DNA of 53,857 nucleotides from Proteromonas lacertae (taxonomy: Eukaryota; Sar; Bigyra; Opalinata; Proteromonadidae), in contig NGBS01000918.1 of NCBI GenBank assembly GCA_002245135.1, positions 1-53,857 of the forward strand. Direction: 5' to 3'. Under the pieces are notes generated by a model. The model was not told the DNA's origin, ran no database searches, and saw nothing but the letters and a program-made list of their open reading frames with translations. Positions 29,598-40,205 of the stretch are shown here, in pieces (the stretch's first letter is position 1; every line of letters starts with the position of its first letter). Both the position numbers and the translations under genes were made by a program.

Positions 29598-30400
29598 CTA
29601 ATCAATATGTTTTTATTTATATTTTCTTTATGGCTATAACGTAATAACAAGAGTAATCTAAACATAGAATTTTGACCATAAAAAAAATATAAAAGCATTG
29701 AAACGCATATATTTTAATCTTAGTTTTAGAAATATCTTGACCAAGAATAATATACTAAAATATAAAACGAATAAATTTATTGGATGAAATGGTATAACCA
29801 AGACATTTACATTAGATAATATCTTTATAAAGAATTTAGCAAGATTTGAAGATCAATATGATGAGATAGTTGGTGCCCAAGATGAAGTAAAGATTGAAAA
29901 TATGATATGAGAAAGAAAAGAAATTAAATGAAAAATACAAATAAAAAAATGAAAGTGGAATAGTGTTGATAATAGTTTTAGAAGAATTATAGTAAAATAA
30001 GATGATAATTATTCTTTCTTCTTCTAGAAATATTATTACCAAATTGATGAAAAATACATTTTCAATAATCAGAATTTATATAAATAAAAAGAATTATGGT
30101 AAATTGTATTGAATGATTACTATAATAATACAACACATATAACAATTGTAATGAATGATTGGTATAATTTAAAATAGTCAAAAGAAAAGAAAAAAGAAGA
30201 TATATTTTTATAAATATTGTTAAACTTACGTCTTAAATAATGAATCATTATTTTTTTTTGGGGGGGGGTAAGAGTATTATAAAATAACACAGTAAAATAT
30301 CTATAAAAGCTATTCTATTACTATAATTTCTATAAATATATATCATTCTATCTATTCCTATTATAATCTCTATCATAGGTCTGACATTCTAAATCTAGAA
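29598..30400. other. Gene-free AT-rich stretch
   Basis: No convincing gene in about 800 bp. It includes a run of nine T followed by nine G at 30251-30268, which may be an assembly or sequencing oddity. Confidence 0.5.
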
Positions 30401-30448
30401 GGCGTCATAAAGAGAGATCATAAAACTCTTTATTATGAGAAGATAAAG

Positions 30449-31513
30449 GTGTTACTGGCAAAAAATGACCAACCAGAGAAGATGGTACAGCCGAAGGGAA
30501 AGAACAATAAAAAGACTCGTGATTGTGCAGCTTTTGATAAGAATAAGTACAAGTTCTTTCATGATTTAGCTGGAACTTCAGCCAATAGAGGCTATTACAC
30601 TTGCGATGAATCTACAAGTAAACTGTATTTTAAAGGAAGAGAAGTCATTAAATTGGAAGATTCATTCGACTTCTTAGACAAGTTACATAGAGATAATGCC
30701 CATTGTAAAGAATCATCTTTAAGAGATGTAATTAATGATCCAGTTCATGGTTATTATGGTATTAACAGAAAGATGATTAGAGCTTATTTGACAACCTGCT
30801 ATGATTGTATTAAACTTAAGGAGGCTAAAAGAGTACAACCAACACATCCTATTGTTGTTACAAGACCTAGAGAAAGAGTTTTGATTGATCTTGTAGAAAT
30901 GGACAATTGTAATGAAGATTACACGAACATAAAAGAAGAAGATCTCTACAATTATATCTTAACTGTCATCGACCATTACTCTAATTTTATCATGTTATAT
31001 GCCCAGAAACGCAAAACAGATAAAGAAACAGTGAAAAATGTACAATCTTCTATAAGAATCTTTGGTCCTCCTGAAATTATGCAGATGAATAATGGTAAAG
31101 AATTCAAAAATGCTTTAATGAAAGATATGCTTAGTAAATAGGGTATTAAAATTGCGCATAGCAACCCTAGACACCCACAGTGCAATGGTAAAGTGGAGAG
31201 ATATAATAGATTTATTAAAGAAAAGATAGCAGCTATGAAGGTTGATAATCCTGATGTTTATTGGACTGAATACTTGGAAAGAATAACAGAAATAATTAAT
31301 AATCATAGATGCAGAAGAACAAATTGCAAAGGAAGATCCTTATTCTTTATGGACATGAAAGAGTTGATGATTCAGAATAAGAAGTTTAAACCAGATTATA
31401 CTAATATAGAAGGTGATAATAATGATGGTAATGATGATAGTGATGGCAAAGAAGTTAAAGCAGACAGTGAATATGAAGAAGAAGAAGGTGTTAATGGCGT
31501 TAAATGGCAATAA
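30449..31513 (+). pseudogene. Integrase region of the Ginger-like fossil
   Basis: It contains a zinc-binding region (RDNAHCKES to YLTTCYDCIKLKEA), the RERVLIDLVEMD start of the RVE core, DHYSNFIMLYAQKR, and a terminal integrase helix region with YNRFIKEKIAAMK. This order is shared by retroviral, Ginger and Polinton integrases. It is the remains of one gene and looks broken. An acidic Asp/Asn-rich tail follows. It probably catalysed element insertion. Confidence 0.7.
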
Positions 31514-32103
31514 TGGTGGTTCTGATAATGTTATAGATGTAGATGAAGATGGTAATGATAGCGATAATAGTGATGATGGTGGTAATAGTGAAGTAACAAT
31601 AATGGAAGAAGAAGATTATAAAGAAAGAATCAAAAAAGATATAACACAAAATGGAAATATCATAGAACAGTTTCAAGATTATATAGACGAAAGAAACTTC
31701 AATTATAATAACAAAATGAGAGATGATTCCATTAAGAAATTAGGAAATAAACTAGTTAATCCTGAACATGGAGATGTGGTTATTACAGCTGTGAAAAGAA
31801 AGATGTGCCAAGATGAAAAGAGTCTAGCATTAGTTAAAGATGATAAAGTTAATAAAAAGCAATATTTAGTGTATATTATTAAATTATTACTATCTAATGA
31901 ATAGAAATGAAAACATGCAAATTCCATTAGTATCATCTACACCTTTAATAAAGCTTGAAGTTTCATCAGAATTATTAGAGAATATGAAGAAAACAGTAGA
32001 CAAAATACTAGTATATTTGATGATAATTTATATTAAATAGATTCATCCTAATCCTAAGAAAAAGGATATTAACACCTATGAAAAAAGACTTCAGCAAATT
32101 GTA

Positions 32104-33399
32104 ATGAATCCAGAGAAGAATGCATTATATGATATATTTGGTATTAGAACTTCTGAAGAAGATATTAACGATCCATTAACTAATGATCAGTTGGAATTTG
32201 TTGAAAGATTTATAAAAAGTATTGGAAAAATTCAACTTGGATTAAATGAAATTCATTTCATATTGGAATTATGCAATTTAAATCAACATTATTACGTATG
32301 TAAAGATAAACAAATGATAATGAATAAAGAGATGGAAGCATTTATAATTAGAGCTAAAGATAGTAACAATTATTACACTGTTATCATTCATCATAATAAT
32401 AAAACAATCGAAGTTATAGATTTATTTGGTGAAGATGATTATGCAGAAGGTATTTGTCAAGACCAATGTTAATACTAACTTTCCTGAAGCAACAGAAATA
32501 TTGGCTGCTGTAATGCTAATGATAAAGATGTCTGAAGATCATCCATATATAAGCGATGTTGATATTATTCTCATGATTGATCTATTCAAAACCTATATAC
32601 ACCTTTTGATAGAGCGTAATTCAATGACTTTAAAATATGCATGTAAAATGGTAAATAGAAAAGATACTAGTGTTGCATCAATTTCATATGATGATCACAC
32701 TCATGATAGTTTGTTGTTTGTAAAGAAAATTAAAGGATATAATGATATTGGTCATGTAAGATTCTATGGACAACATCAACAACCGAAATATGAAGCAAAT
32801 TGTAAAGAATTGGTGAGTCATTTAAATATTAACAATCAACTAAAAGGCGATGAATTCCTGTTTTTATTACATTATATTTCCAACAACAATAAGAATGTTA
32901 TTGATCCTGGTGTTGTATTTTTAAATGAAAAGCAAAAGGATAATAAAAAAAGATAAGTGAAAAAGGAATTTATTATTTTCCAGTATGTGATCCAAATCAA
33001 AGTCATAGGAGTTTATGGGAAGTAGATTATGTTCCTAATGACTATATGATGTTTAGAATATATGACAGTTTAGCAATTTATATGAACAAAGAACCAAGAA
33101 ATATAGTAATAAAGAATATTAAACAACTCTTTCATTCTCGCAACCGTGAATTAGAATCATATGAAATAGTAGATACAAAAGTTCATCAAACAGATGCTGC
33201 AACTTGTGGATATTTTTGTTTATTCTTTCTTGGTGCAAGATTGAATAATATGGAAATAACAAAGATTCAAAATATAGTAAGTTTTAATATAGAATACTTC
33301 ATTGATGATTTAATTGAAGGTATAGAAAGTTTAAATAACGAAGAAAAAGCGAAACTGTTTTACATTTACAACAAAAAATACATTTATAGATTTAAATAA
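32104..33399 (+). pseudogene. Ulp1/adenain-like cysteine protease region of the same fossil
   Basis: There are two protease-like blocks: an early one with YYTVIIHHNNKTIEVIDLFGED and a later one ending in the typical TDAATCGYFCLFFL segment (Cys nucleophile region). The protein between them is not recognised. In related elements this enzyme processes element proteins or removes SUMO-like tags. It looks broken. Confidence 0.6.
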
Positions 33400-33584
33400 T
33401 TTCATTTTCTTTAAAAATTCCAAAAAGTATCTTTACATAATTATAATTTGTTTGCTAGGTACACACTTCCACATAACATAAAAACCAATTCTGGAAAAAG
33501 ATTTGAGTTGAATGTTGTTTCAACTTATTTTCTGATTTCAATTTTGTTATATTTGTTAATAATATATTATGATTATCTCATATA

Positions 33585-34745
33585 CAGGGTTGTATAAATA
33601 GGTAACCTATAGGTTATAGGTAAAACCTATAATCTAGCTTTGACCGACGGTCGGTCAAACCTCGAGCATTATTTTGTTAAAATCTATTTTAATTACATAC
33701 TGAGTAACATTTGTTTAATACAAACTACCATACTATATAAATAATTATTCCTGCTTCCTGTTTTACTTTGATTACCATAGTTAGAATAAGATTGGTTGAA
33801 ATTGTATAAATATCTATACTAATATATTAAAATTCATCTACAAACTACTCAATAGTGATATTTAACATATTTATAAACAACTTGTTATTTTGATGATTAA
33901 TTTATATTGATTACTATCTCTAAAAAACAAATATTAATGTAATTATAATAATAAATCTCTATTTCTGGATATTAATGATTTGTCTTCAATAAGTCTCTTA
34001 CTTTCTCAGTTTCTGAAAATAAATAAGCATTATAAAACTCTCTTAGAGGTATAATATATCCTAGTTTGAAGCAAAACCTTCTAAATTCTGGTGAGTCTAA
34101 TATTGTGGTACTAACTGCATTGAAGGTTATTAATTTACATAGATCTTTGTTGGCAGAATCTGAATTGACTTTGGTTTTTACCATATGTAATAATCTGAAT
34201 ATTATATTTTAATCACGTTTTCCAAAACATTTTGAAGTAGTTAAAATGTTACTTCTCTAACATACAGCAATTGAATAAATGCACAACTCTATTGATGCGA
34301 TAGGGGGTAATGTGATATCCCTATAGTTTCATATATTATAAAGTCTTATAAATATTGAGTAATTATACATTTAAATGATCTAAATCTTAAAAAATAAAGA
34401 TAAACTTAGTCAAACCTTCAAGCTTGATGTTTTTTTCTTTTATTTTTTTTATTCTATAATTAATATAATATTATGTTAATAATATGTTATTGTGAGTCAT
34501 CATTGAGAAATAGATCAAAATAATAGTAATACAAAAAGTGCATCGACCGACTGTCAATTTTGATATTTGAAAGATGATGTATAAAACATTAATTTTGTAT
34601 CTATGGTTAGATTATATGCTTCTTAACTCATGTTCAATAGGAGGTCAACTAATAGTTAGTATAAGGAAGGTAAAGGTCAAGCTAAAGATATATGTTTTGA
34701 CCTATAGGTAAACCTATATTTTTTTGACCGAAAAATACAACACTG
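33585..34745. mobile_element. Short hAT derivative with perfect 8-bp target duplication
   Basis: The termini CAGGGTTGTATAAATAGG... and ...AAAATACAACACTG are inverted. CTCATATA occurs on both flanks (33577-33584 and 34746-34753). Sub-terminal sequence (AGTGCATCGACCGA, AGGAGGT-CAACTAATAGTTA) matches that of the long hAT at 14607-19333, so it is the same family. Only a small transposase fragment remains, so it can move only with enzyme supplied from elsewhere. Confidence 0.88.
33972..34184 (-). pseudogene. hAT transposase N-terminal fragment
   Basis: The 70-codon stretch has VSTTILDSPEFRRFCFKLGY, matching STTVLDSSSFRRFCSKLGY in the long hAT's transposase. The rest of the gene is missing from this 1.2-kb derivative. 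Confidence 0.75.
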
Positions 34746-34767
34746 CTCATATATGAAATATGAGAAA

Positions 34768-34840
34768 CCAAAAGTGTCTCCTAGACAAACGGCGTGAGAA
34801 GATTTAGAAATACGCCGTTTGTCTAGGAGACATTTTTCAC
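34768..34840. repeat. Hairpin made of two inverted GCCGTTTGTCT ends
   Basis: Two arms, AAGTGTCTCCTAGACAAACGGCGT and its inverse, are separated by about 17 bp. The arms resemble the sub-terminal part of the 489-bp element family (GTTTGTCTATTAGACACTTTT), so this may be a minimal, nearly end-to-end copy. Confidence 0.6.
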
Positions 34841-35296
34841 TTCTCAATTTTCTTCTGTGACTTATGTGTATCATTTCATAATCATTGATACTATTATATA
34901 AAACAGAAAACAACACATATAATATAATTTTGTATATTGAACAAAAGAAGATAAGTGTTAAAAATATATTGTAATTGGCTATATGCTCAAATGAATAATT
35001 ATTATAGAAGGTACTGAAATATTAAATATATTAATTTGTTGTAGCTTTGATAATACATATTAACTTTGAGTTGTAAACTAATATTTTATATTATTCATGT
35101 ACTTAATATGTATTACTATAATCATGTAACAACATTACCGCTCTCATCATGCAATTGCTTTTAAGACAAACTAATATCATTTTTTATCTTAGTTATAAAA
35201 AGTTATTAACAAATATATAGTTAGTTTGTCATATGTACATCTGCTATATACTTTTTTATGAACTTCATTATTCTCAATATTAAACTAATTTTTGTA
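34841..35296. other. Gene-free AT-rich stretch
   Basis: No gene or clear repeat seen between the hairpin and the TA-flanked MITE. Confidence 0.5.
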
Positions 35297-35542
35297 TATT
35301 TTCTATTTTAATGTATCAGTGACTACTACAGTCTAAATACATAATCTGATATGAATAGAATTCACTATTTTTAATGTTAAGGTAGAGAAAAATGAAAAAA
35401 GAAAAGATGAGCTCAAGCCTCGCTCAAGCCTACTTTTTAATTTCATTTTTAAATACGCTGTTATTAAATTTATTGTAAAATATTCATATCAGATAATGCA
35501 TTTTAGACTGTAGTAGTCACTGATACATTAAAATAGAAAATA
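35297..35542. repeat. 246-bp MITE with ~60-bp inverted ends and TA flanks
   Basis: The ends are inverted: TATTTTCTATTTTAATGTAT continuing through CAGTGACTACTACAGTCTAAA to about 35358, mirrored at about 35481-35542. TA lies directly outside both ends, suggesting a Tc1/mariner-type insertion. The loop carries a CTCAAGCCTCGCTCAAGCC unit also present, inverted, in the centre of the 489-bp element. Confidence 0.75.
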
Positions 35543-35613
35543 TAAAAAAATGTGCTTATAAAATAAGTGTTTATATCAAAATATTGATTTTCGAACAAAT
35601 AAGGTAAGAAAAT

Positions 35614-35949
35614 TCAGGTTACAGTTACATAAAGCAAGTTGATTCCAGCAGCATTGTGTACTCTTAAGGAGGAGATATTGAAGGTGTTGTATAGGAGGAT
35701 CTTCTCAGCCTTCTTGTTATTGTCAGAATCCTTATATCCGATGATTAGACGATACTCTAAGTAACTCTTGCTAAGGTTAATGCAATTGTCGGTAGCTATC
35801 TCGAACATCACCTCTGCGGTTGATCCAGAAGTACCAGCATTGACCGAGGTGTTGCTCTGGGTAGGGTTGACTTTCACGGGTACGTAAAGTGAATCATAAC
35901 TCTCGGAGTAAGCTCCTTGTTGAACACTTGCTGGGATGAATGTTGTCAT
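35614..35949 (-). pseudogene. Major capsid protein, N-terminal part (GC-rich Maverick fossil)
   Basis: It resembles the start of the capsid protein at 51699: VPVKVNPTQSNTSVN, a FEIATDNCINLSKSYLEYRL block matching WEISGDNIINLAKSYIQFDI, and SSLRVHNAAG matching ASFRICNQTG. This is the first jelly-roll region of a double-jelly-roll capsid. It is a partial fossil. Confidence 0.7.
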
Positions 35950-36000
35950 TGCCTTTGGGTAATCTCCTAAGTAAAATTGAACTAGGAAAAGACTTATTAC

Positions 36001-36300
36001 TTAGATTAAGTTAAGGGTTTTCTTGAGCAGTGCCATTTGCTTCTCGCCCTGGATAGAGTTGAAGTTAGTTGCCTCCTTGAAGGACAGGTTCCTTCCGAGG
36101 ATATTGAATAGGAAGTAGATTGCAAAGTAACCACAAGTATCGGTGTTGACCTTCTGGTTCTTGATTCGATTGATCTTGAGTTGATACTTATCCTCAGGAT
36201 TACCTTTAAGGTGTTGTAGTTGCTGGATGAACCACGAGTAGTTCTTAGGGTTCTCTCCGAAGCTATCATAGTAGTAGATTTGCCTTCGATTATCATCCAC
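36001..36300 (-). pseudogene. Ulp1/adenain-like protease, C-terminal part (GC-rich Maverick fossil)
   Basis: It contains QIYYYDSFGE (His/Asp-side region), NRIKNQKVNTDTCGYFAIYF with the Cys nucleophile, and a FKEATNFNSIQGEKQMALLKK tail. In Mavericks this protease matures capsid proteins. A close relative of this tail occurs at the end of the polymerase frame in the next element. Confidence 0.75.
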
Positions 36301-36382
36301 GACTAAGGCAACCCAATGCCCGATCGCATTCTAAGACTTGTAGTTGTAAGGGTATTGAGAATGCATCCCCATCTATTTGTTC

Positions 36383-36682
36383 CTAAGACTCGAAGGTCTT
36401 GCTTAAGTTAATCCCATAAGAAGACTCCAGCGAATTGTCAGGATAGTTGTACCATGGCTTTACAATCACCGAGGACTTCAAAGCTTCTGATTGCTGATAA
36501 AGCTTACTTAGAGTCGATAGAATGAACCTCCGGGGATCTATCTTGTACTGCTTAAGTTGATTATCCATCTCCTGAGTCTTTATCTCCCGGTGTTTTCTCT
36601 TGGACTTCCTTCTAGGATAGTTGTCAGGAGGATCTTCAAGGCACTTGTTCTTTCGATCGTAAGTTGCTTCTTCAATCTCCAT
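36383..36682 (-). pseudogene. Unrecognised charged protein of the GC-rich Maverick fossil
   Basis: A 99-aa frame, highly charged in its first half (RRKSKRKHREIK), with a PWYNYPDNSLESSYGI segment near the end. It lies directly upstream of the protease part in the same direction and may be its N-terminal region or a separate small protein. No family recognised. Confidence 0.4.
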
Positions 36683-36885
36683 TGAATGGAACTTGGAATT
36701 GACTCAATAGCGGAGGTTGTTGTTCTTTAGGAACTGCTCTATCTTCTTTTGATTCTCAAGAGCCTTCTTCTTACTGATACGTTTCTTCCTTGCTTGTTAT
36801 GTATTGATCTTCTCGGGAGTATTCATCAACTTGTCCTTTAAGTTCTTCAACCCATAGGAGATAAGCTTCTTGATGTTACTGAGTA

Positions 36886-37083
36886 CTAGTTCTCAATAGC
36901 AACGATGTCAGGGATGGGAATGGGTATTGCTGGGCCTTTAGATGTTCTTCTTCTTCTAGTCTTTATCAGCTTCGGTATATCAGTCTTGTTAAGTTGCCTT
37001 ACAATGATCTTCTCTTTGCGTTTGTCTTTAAGGTTCTTGAGTATCTCAGGATGCTGCTTAAGCATTGCTTTGGTTCTAGCCAT
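36886..37083 (-). pseudogene. Small basic protein of the GC-rich Maverick fossil
   Basis: 65 aa, rich in Lys and Arg, with KTRRRRTSKGPA and a Pro/Ile repeat (IPIPIPD). It could be a DNA-condensing core protein like the basic protein at 49106-49477 in the other element, but that is inference from composition alone. Confidence 0.4.
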
Positions 37084-37138
37084 TGTAATTGCCTTTAAGA
37101 AAATGCCTTATACAATCTCCTAGTATTTTCTTTCCCGA

Positions 37139-37771
37139 GTGATTCTTACGATGGAATATCTCTTGTCCGATAACATCAGTAGCCGATCCTTGTTAATCTA
37201 CCACCTCACTTGTCTAGTCGATAGTTACCAAGAGTGCACTGGAGCTTCATGGAACTTTACTTCCTTTGACTTTGTCACCATCCTTTCATCCGTACTACAG
37301 AACATCACTGTGAAGACTGATGGAAGCAGCAACAATAGCATGATCGATATAATTATCAACTACGGGATGACCGTCTTGTTAGCAATTGTCCTTACAGGTG
37401 TTGGCTATATCCTTAAGAAGCTAGGAGTGATCAAGAACATGTCCGACATCACGGAGATCAAGAACATGGTATTAACTCAACGAAGGCAAAGTACTGTCCT
37501 TGAGAATGACTTAGAGGATATCAAGAAGACTTTACTGAGTAATTCTGCAAGAAGTTGTGGTAACTCTCCTAACAATGGAGCTCCGATGATGTTGCTAGGC
37601 TCTTCAACTTCAACCATTGACAGTACTACTTCTCCTATCAATCCAGAGGCAATCCCTGAGGGATCTGATGTTGAGTCCCTTGAAGTAAGCATCAGTGATA
37701 ATGAGTCGGCAAAGTACTTCCCAAGAAGATTGATATCTCCGATGGAAACTTACGTATATTCTATCTCTTGA
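37139..37771 (+). pseudogene. Membrane protein with acidic tail (GC-rich Maverick fossil)
   Basis: About 210 aa. One clear transmembrane segment (IIINYGMTVLLAIVLTGVGYIL) is followed by DITEIKNMV...LEDIKKTLL, a short helical region, and a Ser/Glu-rich tail. The membrane-plus-helix layout recurs in the small proteins at 38332-38715 and 49715-49951 of the other element. It may be a virion membrane or entry protein; function is unknown. Confidence 0.5.
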
Positions 37772-38183
37772 TGAGCTTACGGTTCCTTGTTATACCAACA
37801 TCTTCATTTACCTTGAGGAGTTCATTTGGCTTATAGCACTTATCAGAGATGTCCTTGACCGGATTCATGTTAGCATCTCCGAGGATGAAGGAGTAGGTGT
37901 TCTTTGCAATGATCCGATAGATGATGTCGGAGTAGAATAAGGCCTTCTCTATCTTGCTTACTCGACCTTCCTTAGCTCTTACGAAGTCCCCTTAGAAGTA
38001 CTGCTGCTGGACATCTTCATTGTAGAAGACTTCATTGGGAGTGAACCAGGATAAGGATGCCTTCGGTTTATTGTTGTACTGATCAACGACTTCATTGATA
38101 AGTAGGTTGAATTCTCTTGTAAAGCAATCTACGTCCTTAACAATGTACTGGATCTGGTGTTGTATAAGCTCCTCTTGAAACAT
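37771..38183 (-). pseudogene. Integrase C-terminal part (GC-rich Maverick fossil)
   Basis: It contains FTREFNLLINEVVDQYNNKPKASLSWFTPNEVF, matching NIVYTVVDDYNAKPHSALNNLTPNEVF of the integrase at 40206-41366, followed by a small SH3/chromo-like tail. The catalytic core is not present here. Broken. Confidence 0.65.
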
Positions 38184-38331
38184 GTTGCATAAGAAGGCTC
38201 CTTCCTTGTCTGTTAAGATCGTAGCTACAGTAGATCTTACTACATCACCTACTTGTATAATTAATTAACTTTGGTTTAAAATTCATTTTTATATTTCTAT
38301 GCGTTTTTATATATAAATAATTTCACATAAT

Positions 38332-38715
38332 ATGCCATATAATACATCTTTAGTTATGTTAGGTGATATGAAAGATACTTTAAATGGTTTGAAACAAGAA
38401 CTGTATATTTTATTAGGTTGTGTAGTTCTATGGGTTCTTTATAAATGCAAGAGAATATGTGCATGGTGTTATCATAAAGCCTGTCCTCCAGAATTAAGTG
38501 AAATATTAGCTGAGCCAGAACCTGCTGTTCAATTAGCATTAAGAAAATCTACTATTGTTTCTGCTATTCCATTTACTTTAACACCTGAAAATAGTAGAAT
38601 AAATTCTAGAAATGTTAGTGATAATGAAGATGAAGAGCAATTAGAAACAGAAATAGAAATTATTCCTATTAATAAACCTGAGATTGAAATTCAAAAACCA
38701 ATCATAAATATTTAA
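38332..38715 (+). CDS. Small membrane protein of the AT-rich Maverick
   Basis: 127 aa from an ATG. A transmembrane helix (LYILLGCVVLWVLYKC, about 26-41) is followed by a Cys-rich stretch (KRICAWCYHKACPPELSEIL) and an acidic tail. The family is not recognised. It resembles in layout the membrane protein at 37139-37771 in the GC-richer element. It is the first gene of this element and reads towards the coiled-coil gene. Confidence 0.6.
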   Translation: MPYNTSLVMLGDMKDTLNGLKQELYILLGCVVLWVLYKCKRICAWCYHKACPPELSEILAEPEPAVQLALRKSTIVSAIPFTLTPENSRINSRNVSDNEDEEQLETEIEIIPINKPEIEIQKPIINI

Positions 38716-38894
38716 TTTTATATATAGACTTTTTTCGTATTTGATTTTGAAAGTTATTTTTTGTACCCCCTTAAAAAATTACATAAAGAAAAACCGTTTT
38801 TTTCATTCACACTTTTCTTACTCATTTTCAGTATTTTATTTTTTTCATTTTTTTACTTTAATAGAAAATTAATTATTCAATCATTCAATCAAAA

Positions 38895-40067
38895 ATGCCA
38901 GCAGACAGAGTCAAACAACCAACCAATTCAGAATTATGCTCCCAGCTTCCATTAAAGGGACAGGCTTATGAGTTCTATCAGAAAGTGAGTCGTAACATCC
39001 AGCATTTAAAGACATTTTGCGACGAAATGTATATTCAAAGTTTGGCTTATGATGACAGCAAAAAATCAAAGAAGAAACAAAATCCACCACAATTCAACTA
39101 TATCGAATTAGAGAAGTCAGCTACAGCAGTTTATTATTGCTTTTCATGTAAGTTTGATAATCAGAAGTTAATTCCCATTAAACATCTAGAGACATTAGAT
39201 CAAAATGAGTATATGAATTTATACTTTAGTGACGATGAGATGAAGAGTATAGTAAAACCAAATGTAAAACAGATTAAACCTTTTATTCAACCTCAGTTAA
39301 AACAACAACAACAACCACAACAAGAACCACCACCACCAACTGTACCTCAAAAACCTAAAAGAGTTTATAAAAGAAGAACTGATACTGTTAAGAAACCTAA
39401 AACAAAAGCAGTTATTGATAGTGATGATGAATTAATTCATTTAAAGAAAAGAAAGATTGTTAAGGATTCTGATTTTGTTGATGAACCAATGGGTATAATT
39501 GTGAAAGATACTGAATCAAGAACATCTGCTGATGATTTATTAAGTAGCCAAAGTCCTACCTTTACACTACCAATGTCACCAAGGTCTGATAATACACTTC
39601 TTGATGTTACTGATATTGATATTCTGGATGCTGAATTGAAATATTTTAATGCTGAATTAACTAAAAAAGATGAAGAAAAACAAAAAGAGATAGAAGAGAA
39701 AATTAAACATCAAGATGCAGAGAGAAAGAAACAAGAAGATGAAGAAAAAAAGAAAAAACAACAAGAAGAAGAAAGAGTTAGAAAAGTACAAGAAGAAGCA
39801 GAGAGAAAAAGAAAACAAGAAGAAGCAGAAATGAAAAGAAAAGAAGAATTAGTTGTTATTAGAATGCTTCAAGAAGAAGAGAATATGAGACAACAAGAAG
39901 AGTTAAGAAAGAAATGGGTATTAGAACAAAAGAGACAAATGGAAGAAAAGATGAAAAAAGAAAACGATGAATTAGAAAAGAAAATGGAAGAAGAGTTTAA
40001 GAAGAGAATAGAAGAAGAGAAAAGAAAGAAAGCTGAAGAGTTTGAGAAGATGATGAAGAACTTATAA
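38895..40067 (+). CDS. Long coiled-coil protein of the AT-rich Maverick
   Basis: 390 aa from an ATG. The N-terminal 110 residues are globular (YEFYQKVSRNIQHLKTFCDEMY). A Gln/Pro-rich linker and basic KR patches (RVYKRRTD, KKRKIVKD) follow, then from about 255 to the end a continuous Glu/Lys/Arg/Gln coiled coil. No family recognised. The coiled coil suggests a scaffold or cytoskeleton-binding role, but this is inference. It is convergent with the integrase gene. Confidence 0.6.
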   Translation: MPADRVKQPTNSELCSQLPLKGQAYEFYQKVSRNIQHLKTFCDEMYIQSLAYDDSKKSKKKQNPPQFNYIELEKSATAVYYCFSCKFDNQKLIPIKHLETLDQNEYMNLYFSDDEMKSIVKPNVKQIKPFIQPQLKQQQQPQQEPPPPTVPQKPKRVYKRRTDTVKKPKTKAVIDSDDELIHLKKRKIVKDSDFVDEPMGIIVKDTESRTSADDLLSSQSPTFTLPMSPRSDNTLLDVTDIDILDAELKYFNAELTKKDEEKQKEIEEKIKHQDAERKKQEDEEKKKKQQEEERVRKVQEEAERKRKQEEAEMKRKEELVVIRMLQEEENMRQQEELRKKWVLEQKRQMEEKMKKENDELEKKMEEEFKKRIEEEKRKKAEEFEKMMKNL

Positions 40068-40205
40068 GTATTAATATATACTTTAAATTTGTCTGGTTTA
40101 TGCTTTAATCCGTATACTTGAAAAAGCACTTTGAATTCATTACTTTGATGAAAATTGGTGTTTTGTTTAATATGTAAAAAATAACATAAATAAAAAACAT
40201 AAAAA

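Larger units (their letters stand above)
30400..33400 (+). mobile_element. Broken integrase/Ulp1-protease element (Ginger- or Polinton-like fossil)
   Basis: All parts read on the plus strand. First comes an integrase of the retrovirus/Ginger type with an H-C-C zinc-binding region and an RVE core. Next is a basic/acidic linker region rich in Asp and Asn codons. Then come one or two Ulp1/adenain-type cysteine protease segments. No polymerase, capsid or ATPase part is seen, which favours a Ginger-like DNA transposon over a Polinton. It is broken in several places. Ends and target duplication were not found; the left edge may lie near 30330 and the right near 33470. Confidence 0.6.
35600..38265. 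mobile_element. Fragment of a GC-richer Maverick/Polinton-like element
   Basis: Base composition and codon use are visibly GC-richer than everything around it. Parts on the minus strand are: major capsid start (35614-35949), Ulp1/adenain-like protease (36001-36300), an unknown charged protein (36383-36682), a small basic protein (36886-37083) and the integrase end (37771-38183). On the plus strand is a membrane protein (37139-37771). There is no polymerase or ATPase here. It looks broken and partial, and its ends were not found. Its different composition from the neighbouring Maverick suggests a separate lineage or a younger arrival. Confidence 0.8.
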
